A program made the translations under genes and the position numbers. The notes under the pieces are model-generated. The model saw nothing but the letters and a program-made list of their open reading frames with translations. It made no database searches and had not been told where the DNA came from. Below are positions 43,874-53,082 of a stretch of DNA of 64,000 nt, in pieces; within the stretch, counting starts at the first letter, position 1, and every line of letters starts with the position of its first letter. Source of the stretch: Burkholderia sp. Bp9143 (GTDB lineage: Bacteria; Pseudomonadota; Gammaproteobacteria; Burkholderiales; Burkholderiaceae); contig NZ_QTPO01000037.1 of NCBI RefSeq assembly GCF_003853645.1, positions 27,831 through 91,830 on the forward strand, read 5' to 3'.

Positions 43874-44620
43874 TCACGGGCGTGATGCGTCCCCTTCCAG
43901 CCGCCGCACCGCTTCCGCGACTTCGTTCCTGAAGCGCACCAGCGCCGCCTGCTCCGGCGCGGGCGGCTGCACGGCGGCCCACAGCATGTCGATCAGTTGC
44001 GTGGCCGTCGTTTCCGTATCGAGCTTGCGGTGCCCGAGGATCGCATCCCACAGCACGTGCTCGATCGGCCCGAACACCATCGAGCGCAGCAGGCTCAGCG
44101 GCATGTCGTTGCGCACCTGCCCGGCCGCCTGGCCGCGCGCGAGCACGTCCATCAGCGGCGCCGTGTAGCGGCGCTGCAGCGCGGTGAGTTCGTCGCTCAG
44201 CACATGCTGCTTCGCACGCCCCTCCGACAGCACCAGCGCGCACAGCCCCGTGCCGTTCACCAGCATCAGCCGCAGGTGCGTGCGCACGATGAACGCGAAC
44301 TGCTGCTGCACCGACGCTTCTTGCGGCATCCCGAGCTCGAACGCGGCAATGATTTCGTCATACCAGTCGGCGATCACGCGCGCGCACAGCTCGCGCTTGC
44401 CGCGGAAGTAGCTGAACACCGTCGCCTCCGACACGCCGACGCGCTGCGCGATCTCGGCGGCCGTCGCATGCTCGTAACCCTTTTCGGCGAACACTTCACG
44501 ACCGGCGCGCAGGATGTCCTGCACGCGCTGCTGGGACTTGCGCCCGGCGGGTGCGCGCGACGGCTCGGCGCGGTCGGCTTTGGCGGTGGCGGTCATGGTG
44601 TCGGCGGTAGCGGCTGTCAT
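43874..44620 (-). CDS. TetR-family regulator divergent from the liu operon
   Basis: 248 residues. After a variable, Ala/Thr-rich N-terminus, the helix-turn-helix region reads ILRAGREVFAEKGYEHATAAEIAQRVGVSEATVFSYFRGKREL. The C-terminal ligand domain is divergent. It is divergent from liuA, with two palindromes of the form TGAGY-N3-ACTCA between them. Control of leucine/isovalerate catabolism by an acyl-CoA is likely. Several ATG codons in the first 15 residues leave the exact start open. Confidence 0.87.
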   Translation of the reverse strand: MTAATADTMTATAKADRAEPSRAPAGRKSQQRVQDILRAGREVFAEKGYEHATAAEIAQRVGVSEATVFSYFRGKRELCARVIADWYDEIIAAFELGMPQEASVQQQFAFIVRTHLRLMLVNGTGLCALVLSEGRAKQHVLSDELTALQRRYTAPLMDVLARGQAAGQVRNDMPLSLLRSMVFGPIEHVLWDAILGHRKLDTETTATQLIDMLWAAVQPPAPEQAALVRFRNEVAEAVRRLEGDASRP

Positions 44621-44634
44621 GCTGCAATGATATC

Positions 44635-44647
44635 TGAGTGTAACTCA
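44635..44647. promoter_or_regulatory. Operator palindrome next to the TetR gene
   Basis: TGAGT-GTA-ACTCA, perfect 5-bp arms, 15 bases before the TetR ATG. A near copy lies at 44737-44749. A -35-like TTGACG at 44656-44661 lies just beside it. Confidence 0.6.
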
Positions 44648-44736
44648 AAAAACTATTGACGACAAGCTGGACGAGGCGCGAAACTGTGCAAAATTTCCGC
44701 TGTATTGGCTTAATGAATCGCCGCATTGATCCGATT

Positions 44737-44749
44737 TGAGCGAAACTCA
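44737..44749. promoter_or_regulatory. Operator palindrome next to liuA
   Basis: TGAGC-GAA-ACTCA, the second TGAGY-N3-ACTCA site, 43 bases before the liuA ATG. One site close to each divergent start suggests that the TetR regulator controls both itself and the operon. Confidence 0.55.
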
Positions 44750-44791
44750 GAAATCGGCGCGTGCGACCCACTTTCTGGAGACGGAGGAGAC

Positions 44792-45973
44792 ATGATCAAC
44801 CTGCCCGGTGTGCAATTCATGCTCGGTGAAGACATCGAGATGCTGCGCGACGCCGTCGCGACGTTCGCGGCGAAGGAAATCACGCCGCGCGCGGCGGAGG
44901 TCGACCGCACCGACCAGTTTCCGATGGATCTGTGGAAGAAGTTCGGCGATCTCGGCGTGCTCGGCATGACGGTGGCCGAGGAATACGGCGGCGCGAACAT
45001 GGGCTACACCGCGCACATGGTCGCCATGGAGGAGATCTCGCGCGCATCGGCGTCGATCGGCCTGTCGTACGGCGCGCACTCGAACCTGTGCGTGAACCAG
45101 ATCCACCGCAACGGCACCGACGCGCAAAAGCAGAAATACCTGCCGAAGCTCGTGTCGGGCGAACACATCGGCGCGCTCGCGATGAGCGAGCCGAACGCCG
45201 GCTCCGACGTCGTCAGCATGAAGCTGCGCGCGGACAAGCGCGGCGACCGCTACGTGCTCAACGGCACGAAGATGTGGATCACCAACGGCCCCGACTGCGA
45301 CACGCTCGTCGTCTACGCGAAGACGGACATCGACGCCGGCCCGCGCGGCATCACCGCGTTCATCGTCGAGAAGGGGATGAAAGGCTTCTCGGTCGCGCAG
45401 AAGCTCGACAAGCTCGGCATGCGCGGGTCGCACACGGGCGAGCTCGTGTTCCAGGACGTCGAAGTGCCGGAGGAGAACATCCTCGGCCAGCTCAACGGCG
45501 GCGTGAAGGTGCTGATGAGCGGCCTCGACTACGAGCGCGCGGTGCTGTCGGGCGGCCCGACGGGCATCATGGCCGCGTGTCTCGACGCGGTGGTCCCGTA
45601 TATCCACGACCGCAAGCAGTTCGGCCAGTCGATCGGCGAATTCCAGCTGATCCAGGGCAAGGTCGCCGACATGTACACGACGTTCCAGGCATGCCGCGCA
45701 TACCTGTACGCGGTCGGTCGCCATCTCGACTCGGCGGGCAGCGACCATATTCGCCAGGTGCGCAAGGACTGCGCGGGCGTGATCCTCTACACGGCCGAGA
45801 AGGCCACGTGGATGGCCGGCGAGGCGATCCAGATCCTCGGCGGCAATGGCTACATCAACGAATACCCGGTCGGTCGTCTGTGGCGCGATGCGAAGCTGTA
45901 CGAGATCGGCGCCGGCACGAGCGAGATCCGCCGGATGCTGATCGGCCGCGAGCTGTTCGCGGAAACGATGTAA
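44792..45973 (+). CDS. liuA: Isovaleryl-CoA dehydrogenase
   Basis: 393 residues, usual length. Acyl-CoA dehydrogenase signatures: ALAMSEPNAGSDVVSMKL, WITNGPDCDTLVVYAKT and QILGGNGYINEYPVGRLWRD. The catalytic glutamate of isovaleryl-CoA dehydrogenases is in the GLDYERAVLSGGP segment, an arrangement that separates this group from other acyl-CoA dehydrogenases. It oxidises isovaleryl-CoA to 3-methylcrotonyl-CoA with FAD, passing electrons to ETF. GGAGGA precedes ATG 44792. First gene of the operon. Confidence 0.94.
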   Translation: MINLPGVQFMLGEDIEMLRDAVATFAAKEITPRAAEVDRTDQFPMDLWKKFGDLGVLGMTVAEEYGGANMGYTAHMVAMEEISRASASIGLSYGAHSNLCVNQIHRNGTDAQKQKYLPKLVSGEHIGALAMSEPNAGSDVVSMKLRADKRGDRYVLNGTKMWITNGPDCDTLVVYAKTDIDAGPRGITAFIVEKGMKGFSVAQKLDKLGMRGSHTGELVFQDVEVPEENILGQLNGGVKVLMSGLDYERAVLSGGPTGIMAACLDAVVPYIHDRKQFGQSIGEFQLIQGKVADMYTTFQACRAYLYAVGRHLDSAGSDHIRQVRKDCAGVILYTAEKATWMAGEAIQILGGNGYINEYPVGRLWRDAKLYEIGAGTSEIRRMLIGRELFAETM

Positions 45974-46004
45974 CGCCCCACGTCACGCGAACGGAGCCCC
46001 GTCG

Positions 46005-47612
46005 ATGCCGATCATCGAATCGAAACTGAACCCGCGTTCGGAAGAATTCCGCGCGAACGCCGCGGCGCTGGAGGCGGTGGTCGCCGACCTGCGCGCGAAG
46101 ATCGAACAGCTCGCGCAAGGCGGCGGCCAGGCCGCGCGCGACAAGCACCTGTCGCGCGGCAAGCTGCTGCCGCGCGACCGGATCGCGCAACTGCTCGATC
46201 CCGGCGCGCCGTTCCTCGAGTTCTCGCAGCTCGCGGCGAACGGCATGTACAACGACGACGCGCCCGGCGCGGGCGTGATCACCGGGATCGGCCGGATCGC
46301 GGGCCGCGAGTGCGTGATCGTGTGCAACGACGCGACGGTCAAGGGCGGCACGTACTACCCGATGACCGTGAAGAAGCACGTGCGCGCGCAGGAAATCGCC
46401 GCGGAAAACCGGCTGCCGTGCGTGTACCTCGTCGATTCGGGCGGCGCGAACCTGCCGAACCAGGACGACGTGTTTCCCGATCGCGACCACTTCGGCCGCA
46501 TCTTCTTCAACCAGGCGACGATGTCCGCCGCGGGGATCGCGCAGATCGCGGTCGTGATGGGCTCGTGCACGGCGGGCGGCGCGTATGTGCCGGCGATGAG
46601 CGACGAGTCGATCATCGTGAAGAACCAGGGCACGATTTTCCTCGGCGGCCCGCCGCTCGTGAAGGCCGCGACCGGCGAGGAAGTGAGTGCCGAGGACCTC
46701 GGCGGCGGCGACGTGCACACGCGCCTGTCGGGTGTGGCCGACCATCTCGCGCAGAACGACGCGCATGCGCTGTCGATCGCGCGCAACATCGTCGATCACC
46801 TGGCGCCGAAGATCGCGTCGCCGGTCGCGCTGCGCGAACCGAAGGCGCCGCGCTACGACGCGAAGAGCCTGTACGGCGTGATTCCGGTCGACACGCGCAA
46901 GCCGTTCGACGTGCGCGAGGTGATCGCGCGCATCGTCGACGATTCGGAGTTCGACGAATTCAAGGCGCGCTTCGGCACGACGCTCGTCACGGGCTTCGCG
47001 CACATCTGGGGCCATCCGGTCGGGATCGTCGCGAACAACGGCATCCTGTTCTCCGAATCGGCCGTGAAGGGCGCGCATTTCATCGAGCTGTGCTGCCAGC
47101 GCAAGATTCCGCTCGTGTTCCTGCAGAACATCACGGGCTTCATGGTCGGCCGCAAGTACGAGAACGAAGGCATCGCGCGTCATGGCGCGAAGATGGTGAC
47201 GGCCGTGTCGAACGCGAAGGTGCCGAAGTTTACGGTGATCATCGGCGGCTCGTTCGGCGCCGGCAACTACGGGATGTGCGGCCGCGCGTTCGGTCCGCGC
47301 TTCCTGTGGATGTGGCCGAACGCGCGGATCTCGGTGATGGGCGGCGAGCAGGCTGCATCGGTGCTCGCGACCGTGCGCCGCGACGGCATCGAGGCGAAGG
47401 GCGGCACGTGGTCGGCCGAGGACGAAGACGCATTCAAGCAGCCGATCCGCGACCAGTACGAGCGCCAGGGGCATCCGTACTACGCGAGTGCGCGGCTGTG
47501 GGACGACGGCGTGATCGACCCCGCGCAGACACGCGACGTGCTGGGGCTCGGCCTCGCCGCGTCGATGAACGCGCCGATCGACGACACGCGCTTCGGCGTG
47601 TTCCGCATGTAA
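46005..47612 (+). CDS. liuB: 3-Methylcrotonyl-CoA carboxylase, beta (carboxyltransferase) subunit
   Basis: 535 residues, the usual length. Two crotonase-like halves: YLVDSGGANLPNQDDVFPD in the first and the second-half block HIWGHPVGIVANNG, then QNITGFMVGRKYENEGIARHG and GGSFGAGNYGMCGRAF. These are typical of methylcrotonyl- or geranyl-CoA carboxylase beta chains. It transfers the carboxyl group from biotin to 3-methylcrotonyl-CoA. It follows liuA by 31 bases. Confidence 0.94.
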   Translation: MPIIESKLNPRSEEFRANAAALEAVVADLRAKIEQLAQGGGQAARDKHLSRGKLLPRDRIAQLLDPGAPFLEFSQLAANGMYNDDAPGAGVITGIGRIAGRECVIVCNDATVKGGTYYPMTVKKHVRAQEIAAENRLPCVYLVDSGGANLPNQDDVFPDRDHFGRIFFNQATMSAAGIAQIAVVMGSCTAGGAYVPAMSDESIIVKNQGTIFLGGPPLVKAATGEEVSAEDLGGGDVHTRLSGVADHLAQNDAHALSIARNIVDHLAPKIASPVALREPKAPRYDAKSLYGVIPVDTRKPFDVREVIARIVDDSEFDEFKARFGTTLVTGFAHIWGHPVGIVANNGILFSESAVKGAHFIELCCQRKIPLVFLQNITGFMVGRKYENEGIARHGAKMVTAVSNAKVPKFTVIIGGSFGAGNYGMCGRAFGPRFLWMWPNARISVMGGEQAASVLATVRRDGIEAKGGTWSAEDEDAFKQPIRDQYERQGHPYYASARLWDDGVIDPAQTRDVLGLGLAASMNAPIDDTRFGVFRM

Positions 47613-47631
47613 CGGCCGGGAGGACTGACCG

Positions 47632-48417
47632 ATGCGATACGAAACGATCAAGGTAAGCGAAGCCGGCCGCGTGGCGACCGTCACGCTCGCGCGGCCCGAC
47701 GTGCGCAACGCGTTCAACGAGACGACGATCGCCGAGCTGACCACCGCGTTCGAGTGGCTCGACGCGCATGCCGGCGTGCGCACGGTCGTGCTAGCCGCGG
47801 AAGGCGCGGCGTTCTGCGCGGGCGCGGACCTGAACTGGATGAAGAAGATGGCCGGTTACTCGGACGACGAGAACCGTGCCGACGCACGCAAGCTCGCGCG
47901 GATGCTCGAGGCGATCCATCGCTGCGGCAAGCCGGTGATCGCACGCGTGCATGGCGACGCGTATGCGGGCGGCGTGGGCCTTGTCGCGGCGGCCGACATC
48001 GCGATCGCCGCCGATGGCGTGAAGTTCTGCCTGTCCGAAGCGCGGCTCGGGCTGATTCCCGCGACGATCGCGCCGTACGTCGTGCGTGCGATGGGCGAGC
48101 GCGCGGCACGCCGCTACTTCACGACGGCCGAGGTGTTCGACAGCGCGCGCGCCGCGTCGCTCGGCTTCATTCACGACGCGGTGCCGGCCGATGCGCTCGA
48201 CGAAACGGTCGCGAAGCTGGCGGCGACGCTCGTCGCGAACGGCCCCGACGCGGTGCAGGCGTGCAAGCGGCTCGTCGCCGACGTGGCCGGCCGGCCGCTC
48301 GACGCTGCGCTGATCGAGCAGACTGCCGACTGGATCGCGCGCACCCGCGCCGGCGCGGAAGCGCGCGAAGGGATCGCGTCCTTCCTCGAGAAACGCACGC
48401 CTTCATGGCGTGAATGA
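47632..48417 (+). CDS. liuC: Methylglutaconyl-CoA hydratase (enoyl-CoA hydratase family)
   Basis: 261 residues. Crotonase fold with the oxyanion-hole blocks EGAAFCAGADLNWMKKM and VHGDAYAGGVGLVAAADIAIA and the C-terminal region EAREGIASFLEKRTP. In this operon it would hydrate 3-methylglutaconyl-CoA to HMG-CoA. GGGAGGAC precedes ATG 47632, 20 bases after liuB. Confidence 0.92.
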   Translation: MRYETIKVSEAGRVATVTLARPDVRNAFNETTIAELTTAFEWLDAHAGVRTVVLAAEGAAFCAGADLNWMKKMAGYSDDENRADARKLARMLEAIHRCGKPVIARVHGDAYAGGVGLVAAADIAIAADGVKFCLSEARLGLIPATIAPYVVRAMGERAARRYFTTAEVFDSARAASLGFIHDAVPADALDETVAKLAATLVANGPDAVQACKRLVADVAGRPLDAALIEQTADWIARTRAGAEAREGIASFLEKRTPSWRE

Positions 48418-48453
48418 CGGCGTGCCCCTAACTTTCCGGACGACATCGAAGCC

Positions 48454-50454
48454 ATGTTCGACAAGATTCTGATCGCCAACCGCGGCGAAATCGCCTGCCG
48501 CGTCGCCGCGACGTGCAAACGTCTCGGGATCGCGAGCGTCGCCGTCTATTCCGACGCGGACGCGAACGCGAAGCACGTCGCCGCCTGCGACGAAGCCGTG
48601 CATATCGGCGGCTCGGCGGCCGCGGACAGCTACCTGCGCATCGAGCGCATCATCGAGGCCGCGCGCGCGACCGGCGCGCAGGCCATCCACCCGGGCTACG
48701 GCTTCCTGTCGGAGAACGAGGACTTCGCGCACGCCTGCGAATCGGCCGGCATCGCGTTCATCGGGCCGCCGGTCGACGCGATCGCGGCGATGGGCTCGAA
48801 GGCCGCCGCGAAGGCGCTCATGCACGCGGCCGCGGTGCCGCTCGTGCCCGGCTATCACGGCGACGACCAGGATGCGGCCAGCCTGCATGGTGAAGCCGAC
48901 GAAATCGGCTACCCGGTGCTGCTGAAGGCGAGCGCGGGCGGCGGCGGCAAGGGGATGCGCGTGGTCGAGCGCTCCGCCGACTTTCCGGCGGCGCTCGCGT
49001 CGTGCCAGCGCGAGGCCGCGAGCAGCTTCGGCAACGACCGCGTGCTGATCGAGAAATACCTGACGCGCCCGCGTCACGTCGAGGTGCAGGTGTTCGGCGA
49101 CACGCACGGCAACACCGTCTACCTGTTCGATCGCGACTGCTCGGTGCAGCGCCGTCACCAGAAGGTGCTCGAGGAGGCGCCGGCACCGGGCCTGCACGAC
49201 GACGTGCGCCGCGCGATGGGCGAGGCGGCCGTCGCGGCGGCGCGCGCGGTGGGTTACGTGGGCGCGGGCACCGTCGAATTCATCATGACGGGCGAAGCGT
49301 TCTACTTCATGGAAATGAACACGCGCCTGCAGGTCGAGCATCCGGTCACCGAGATGGTCACGGGGCTCGATCTCGTCGAATGGCAGTTGCGCGTCGCGTC
49401 CGGCGAGCCGCTGCCGCTGAAGCAGGACGAACTGCGCGTGCACGGGCACGCGATCGAGGCGCGTCTTTACGCGGAGAACCCGGCGCGCGGTTTCCTGCCG
49501 TCCACCGGCACGCTGAAGCACCTGCGGCTGCCGGAAGGCGTCGAGTTCGCGATCGGCGCGCCGGTGCGCGTCGACAGCGGCGTGCGCGAAGGGGACGCGA
49601 TCACGCCGTTCTACGATCCGATGATCGCGAAGCTGATCGTGCACGGCGCGGACCGCGCGGAAGCGCTCGGCCGGATGCTGCGCGCGCTGCGGGCTTGCGA
49701 GGTGGTCGGCCTGCACACGAACGCCGCGTTCCTGCAGCGGATCGTCACGTGCCAACCGTTCGCGATCGCCGATCTCGACACGGGCCTCATCGAGCGCAAC
49801 CACGATGCGCTGTTCGCGCCGCAACAGCCGCCGCGCGCGACGCTCGCGCTGGCCTGCGCGGCGCTGCTCGCGGGCGAACGCGACGCCGTCGTGCGGGAAC
49901 GCGCGTCACCGTGGCGTGCGCTGCCGGACTGGCGGCTGAACGGCGGCTATCGCCGAACGCTCGAATGGCATGCGCCCGAACGCGAAGCGGACGTGACGGT
50001 CACTTACGAGGACGACGGCGGCAGCACGCGCCTCGCCACCGGCGACGCGGCCGCGCAGCCGTTCGCGTGGACATGCGGCGCGACGCCGCTCGACTTCGAC
50101 GTGACGCTCGACGGCGTGCGCAGCAGCGGCCGCGTGTATGCGGACGGCGACAGTTTCCACGTGTTCACGCAGGGTGTCGCCGAGACCTTCGAATGGCGCA
50201 ACGTGCTCGCGCACGCGGGCGATGCCGAGCATGGCGGCGGCCGCCTGACCGCGCCGATGCCCGGCAAGGTGATCGCGGTGCTGGTCGAGCCGGGCCAGAA
50301 GGTCGAGGCCGGCACGCCGCTGATCGTGATGGAAGCAATGAAGATGGAGCACACGATCGGCGCGCCGGGCGCGGGTGTCGTCGCGGAAGTGCTGTACGGC
50401 GTCGGCGACCAGGTCGCGGATGGCGCGCAGTTGCTGATGATGGCGGAAGGCTGA
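48454..50454 (+). CDS. liuD: 3-Methylcrotonyl-CoA carboxylase, alpha (biotin carboxylase) subunit
   Basis: 666 residues. Domains: biotin carboxylase N-terminal (FDKILIANRGEIACRV), ATP-grasp (KASAGGGGKGMRVVE; EKYLTRPRHVEVQVFGD; MNTRLQVEHPVTEMVTG), a BT linker domain, and a C-terminal biotinyl domain with VMEAMKMEH; the biotin lysine is about residue 630. It carboxylates biotin with bicarbonate and ATP and works with LiuB. Last recognised gene of the operon; no HMG-CoA lyase gene (liuE) follows. Confidence 0.94.
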   Translation: MFDKILIANRGEIACRVAATCKRLGIASVAVYSDADANAKHVAACDEAVHIGGSAAADSYLRIERIIEAARATGAQAIHPGYGFLSENEDFAHACESAGIAFIGPPVDAIAAMGSKAAAKALMHAAAVPLVPGYHGDDQDAASLHGEADEIGYPVLLKASAGGGGKGMRVVERSADFPAALASCQREAASSFGNDRVLIEKYLTRPRHVEVQVFGDTHGNTVYLFDRDCSVQRRHQKVLEEAPAPGLHDDVRRAMGEAAVAAARAVGYVGAGTVEFIMTGEAFYFMEMNTRLQVEHPVTEMVTGLDLVEWQLRVASGEPLPLKQDELRVHGHAIEARLYAENPARGFLPSTGTLKHLRLPEGVEFAIGAPVRVDSGVREGDAITPFYDPMIAKLIVHGADRAEALGRMLRALRACEVVGLHTNAAFLQRIVTCQPFAIADLDTGLIERNHDALFAPQQPPRATLALACAALLAGERDAVVRERASPWRALPDWRLNGGYRRTLEWHAPEREADVTVTYEDDGGSTRLATGDAAAQPFAWTCGATPLDFDVTLDGVRSSGRVYADGDSFHVFTQGVAETFEWRNVLAHAGDAEHGGGRLTAPMPGKVIAVLVEPGQKVEAGTPLIVMEAMKMEHTIGAPGAGVVAEVLYGVGDQVADGAQLLMMAEG

Positions 50455-50466
50455 GCGGGGCACGTG

Positions 50467-50492
50467 CGTGAGGGCCGTTGCCGGCCCTCACG
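50467..50492 (+). terminator. Hairpin ending the liu operon
   Basis: CGTGAGGGCCG-TTGC-CGGCCCTCACG: a perfect 11-bp stem, 12 bases after the liuD stop. There is no clear T tract, but its position and strength fit transcription ending here, before any liuE. Confidence 0.6.
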
Positions 50493-50946
50493 GATAGGGC
50501 TGGCATCGCTCTTCATGGCGCGCAAGGCCTGACGTCGCTGCAGAGGCTGGCGAAGATCCGAAGCCAGCCGTCGTTGCTCGCAGACAAAAATAATTGATAC
50601 GCGTGCAACGTCTTCAAGGTGTTTGAATAATCAACTGATCCAAACCGGTGAACGGCGGCGCAACTTGCTCCGTTTCGTATCGATTCGTCCGCTGCAACAG
50701 TCGTTGAAGAATTGAAAGCGGACCCTTCCAGACTTCTTCGCCGAAACGACCGTGCTTGCTTCCCTTGTGGATGAAGGGGCAAGGCGACAGCGACCGCTTT
50801 CCTGGTGTCAAGAAAATCAGGTTCGATTAGAGAGACAGCCGCATCTTCCTGCCCACGCTTGAATGACTGCGCTACCGTGATAGCCGGGATGTGCCGCCGG
50901 TGTCCTGCGCAATGATCAAACAGGCGTAGCTGTGGGAATAATCGAG
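50493..50946. other. Lower-GC gap between liu and the STM2901/DUF1493 pair
   Basis: About 450 bases of lower GC than the liu genes. Short - strand open frames (50513-50782, 50614-50811) exist, but they overlap each other, lack good starts and match no family I know. The stretch may hold remnants at an insertion boundary. The promoter of the + strand gene at 50947 must lie near its end. Confidence 0.35.
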
Positions 50947-51378
50947 ATGACGAACAAATATAATTACGGGATTCACGGAAACCTTACGCCGCAAGCGCTT
51001 TTTTTATTGATTGTTATCGACGTGGCTTGCGATGAATTGGGCATTGATGATGTTGTCGGAATCGCAATGATTTTGCTGAGGCAAAGATTCGTGCCGACAA
51101 GAGGGAAATTCGGCGGGGCAGTCAAGGGAACCTCGGTCGCGTCCAGGGTTTCGAGGAAATTGCTGCCCTACGAGATCAAGCACAAAATTCTGCCGACGGT
51201 AACGTCATTCAAGAGTCTCGTGCTTCTCAGGGTCAAATTTACCGGAGAGCTCGGCGTGTTTGTCGGGCGGGCCGTGCCGGTGGTTGGGTGGATTATTACC
51301 GCTACCGACATATCGATCATAATGTATCGTTCTGCAATCAAGTACAATGGCCTGGTCAAGCAGGAGGATCGTTTTTAA
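50947..51378 (+). CDS. STM2901-family small membrane protein, function unknown
   Basis: 143 residues. The pattern LTPQALFLLIVIDVACDELG, VPTRGKFGGAVKGTSVAS and GVFVGRAVPVVGWIITATDI is that of the STM2901 family, first noted in Salmonella, with a Gly-rich hydrophobic C-terminal part that may enter a membrane. ATG 50947 was chosen; GTG 50932 is an alternative. The stop overlaps the next start (TAATG). Codon use and GC are unlike the flanking genes, pointing to transfer. The pairing with DUF1493 recurs in other bacteria, to my knowledge, but the role is not known. Confidence 0.7.
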   Translation: MTNKYNYGIHGNLTPQALFLLIVIDVACDELGIDDVVGIAMILLRQRFVPTRGKFGGAVKGTSVASRVSRKLLPYEIKHKILPTVTSFKSLVLLRVKFTGELGVFVGRAVPVVGWIITATDISIIMYRSAIKYNGLVKQEDRF

Positions 51379-51716
51379 TGGATGCTCGTCTGATAGGGAT
51401 GGTGCGGGATGAGGCTGATTCGCCATTGTGGGGTGAGCTTGAAATTACTCCGGAAACGGATCTCTTTATCGATCTTGAAATTTCCGATAGGGCCATGTTG
51501 AGGTTGATGCGGAGATTTTCAGAAGAGTTCGGTGTTGATATCATTGATTTTGATATAGATTATTATTACCCGTCGAGAAAGCTCGGATTTGGTCGATTTT
51601 TGGTGGAGGTATTGAAGTCACCGTTTAGTGCCGGCGCCAAGGATAAAATACTGGAGCGTCCGCTAACCCTCAAGATGATGGAGGCCGCAATCGAAACCGG
51701 GCGGTGGAAGATGTAA
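51378..51716 (+). CDS. DUF1493-family protein
   Basis: 112 residues, acidic. The core ITPETDLFIDLEISDRAMLRL and FSEEFGVDIIDFDIDYYYPS resembles the DUF1493 family, whose short acidic helices recall acyl-carrier proteins. The usual acyl-carrier Asp-Ser-Leu attachment site is not evident, so carrier function is unlikely. AGGAGG (51362-51367) precedes ATG 51378, which overlaps the stop of the STM2901-like gene, so the two are translated together. Low GC. Could be a toxin-immunity or stress module, but nothing in the sequence shows this. Confidence 0.7.
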   Translation: MDARLIGMVRDEADSPLWGELEITPETDLFIDLEISDRAMLRLMRRFSEEFGVDIIDFDIDYYYPSRKLGFGRFLVEVLKSPFSAGAKDKILERPLTLKMMEAAIETGRWKM

Positions 51717-51866
51717 GCGGTCGGAACGGGCCGCGCGTGGCCTCGCCCGCTGCTGACCATCCATGACAGTTCTCTGGTCGGCAGTCCGCTAGAATGATCA
51801 GTTGTTCCCGGCGTGTGCCGCCATGCGCGCTACACTGCGTCCATTCAATCTCCCATCCCGCCGACG

Positions 51867-53009
51867 ATGACGTCTCCTGTCCTGAACGGCCTGCGCATCG
51901 GTATCACGATCGGACTGCGCGCCCCCGACGAAAGCCTGTGGATCAACGGCATCAAGCAGAACGCGCTGTTTCTCGCGAAGCTGCTGATGGCGTCGCCGCA
52001 TGGCTACCGCGTGACGCTGGTCAACACGACCGACGTGCCACTCACCGACGCGCTGCCGTGGGATCGCACCGTGTACGACACGCGCGCGTTCGCGGAGATG
52101 AAGGATGCGCTCGACGTGGTGATCGAGCTCGGCGGGCAGATCGACGGCGCGCAGACGGCCTACCTTAAGGCGCGCGGCGCGAAGATCGTCAGCTACTGCT
52201 GCGGCGTCGAGTACATCAACGCGATGGAGTCGATGCTGTTCGGCCGCCGGCTGTGGGATTCGCTGTTCATCAACCGCGGCTACGACGAGGTGTGGGCGAT
52301 TCCGCAGATCGCACCGTCGTCGCTGCCGTTCCTACAGTCGCTGCGCCGCTGCCCGGGGCGCGTCGTGCCGTTCGTGTGGGATCCGATGTTCCTCAGCGCG
52401 CGCGCGGCATCGCTGCCCGAGCACGGCGAGTACCGGCCGCGCAGCGAGCCGGGCAAGCGGCTCACGGTGATGGAGCCGAACCATAACGTCGTGAAGTTCT
52501 GCGTGTACCCCATGCTGATCATCGACGAAGCGTATCGCCGCGACCCCGACGCGATCTGCTTCACGCACGTGACGAACGCCGACCGTCTCGCGCACGACAG
52601 CCCCGAGTTCGTGATGCTGATGAACTACCTGGACGTCGTGCGCGAGGGCAAGGCGAGCTTCGTCGGGCGCTTCGACACGCCGCTGTTCCTGGCCGACCTG
52701 ACCGACGTCGTCGTGTCGCATCAATGGTCGAACCCGCTCAACTACTTCTATTTCGACGTGTGCTGGCAGGGCTATCCGCTCGTGCACAACGCGAGCCTCG
52801 CGCCCGATCTCGGCTACTACTATCCGGACAACGACGTGCAGAAGGGCGCGGAGGCGCTGCTGCACGCGCTGCACACGCACGACGACGACTGGGAAGTGTA
52901 CACGCGGCGCCAGCGCGAAATCCTCGGCCGCTATACGTCGGCGAACCCCGCACTCGTCGCCGAATACGACGCGCTGCTCGCGAACCTGATCGGCGCGGCG
53001 GCGGCATAA
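51867..53009 (+). CDS. DUF2827 protein, copy 1 (putative glycosyltransferase)
   Basis: 380 residues of DUF2827, a family I know only from Burkholderia and relatives. All family motifs are present: SLWINGIKQN near the N-terminus, DVVIELGGQID, PFVWDPMFL, VMEPNHNVVKFCVYPML and VSHQWSNPLNYFYFD followed by YPLVHN. The two-halved layout, with Asn/Gln-rich N-terminal loop and a C-terminal acidic or polar motif, recalls GT-B glycosyltransferases. Most diverged of the four copies (SHQWSNP where the others have W-E-N) and the only one on the + strand. No signal peptide, so cytoplasmic. Function is inferred. Confidence 0.75.
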   Translation: MTSPVLNGLRIGITIGLRAPDESLWINGIKQNALFLAKLLMASPHGYRVTLVNTTDVPLTDALPWDRTVYDTRAFAEMKDALDVVIELGGQIDGAQTAYLKARGAKIVSYCCGVEYINAMESMLFGRRLWDSLFINRGYDEVWAIPQIAPSSLPFLQSLRRCPGRVVPFVWDPMFLSARAASLPEHGEYRPRSEPGKRLTVMEPNHNVVKFCVYPMLIIDEAYRRDPDAICFTHVTNADRLAHDSPEFVMLMNYLDVVREGKASFVGRFDTPLFLADLTDVVVSHQWSNPLNYFYFDVCWQGYPLVHNASLAPDLGYYYPDNDVQKGAEALLHALHTHDDDWEVYTRRQREILGRYTSANPALVAEYDALLANLIGAAAA

Positions 53010-53082
53010 GGTTGCACGACGCCGCTCGCCGTCATCCCGGTTGTCCCGGGTTAATGTATGAATAATTGATGCCGTTAAAAAG

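Noticed and set aside
50513..50811. Two overlapping - strand frames after the liu operon
   Set aside because: They overlap each other in different frames, use weak starts and match nothing; possibly remnants, not annotated as genes.
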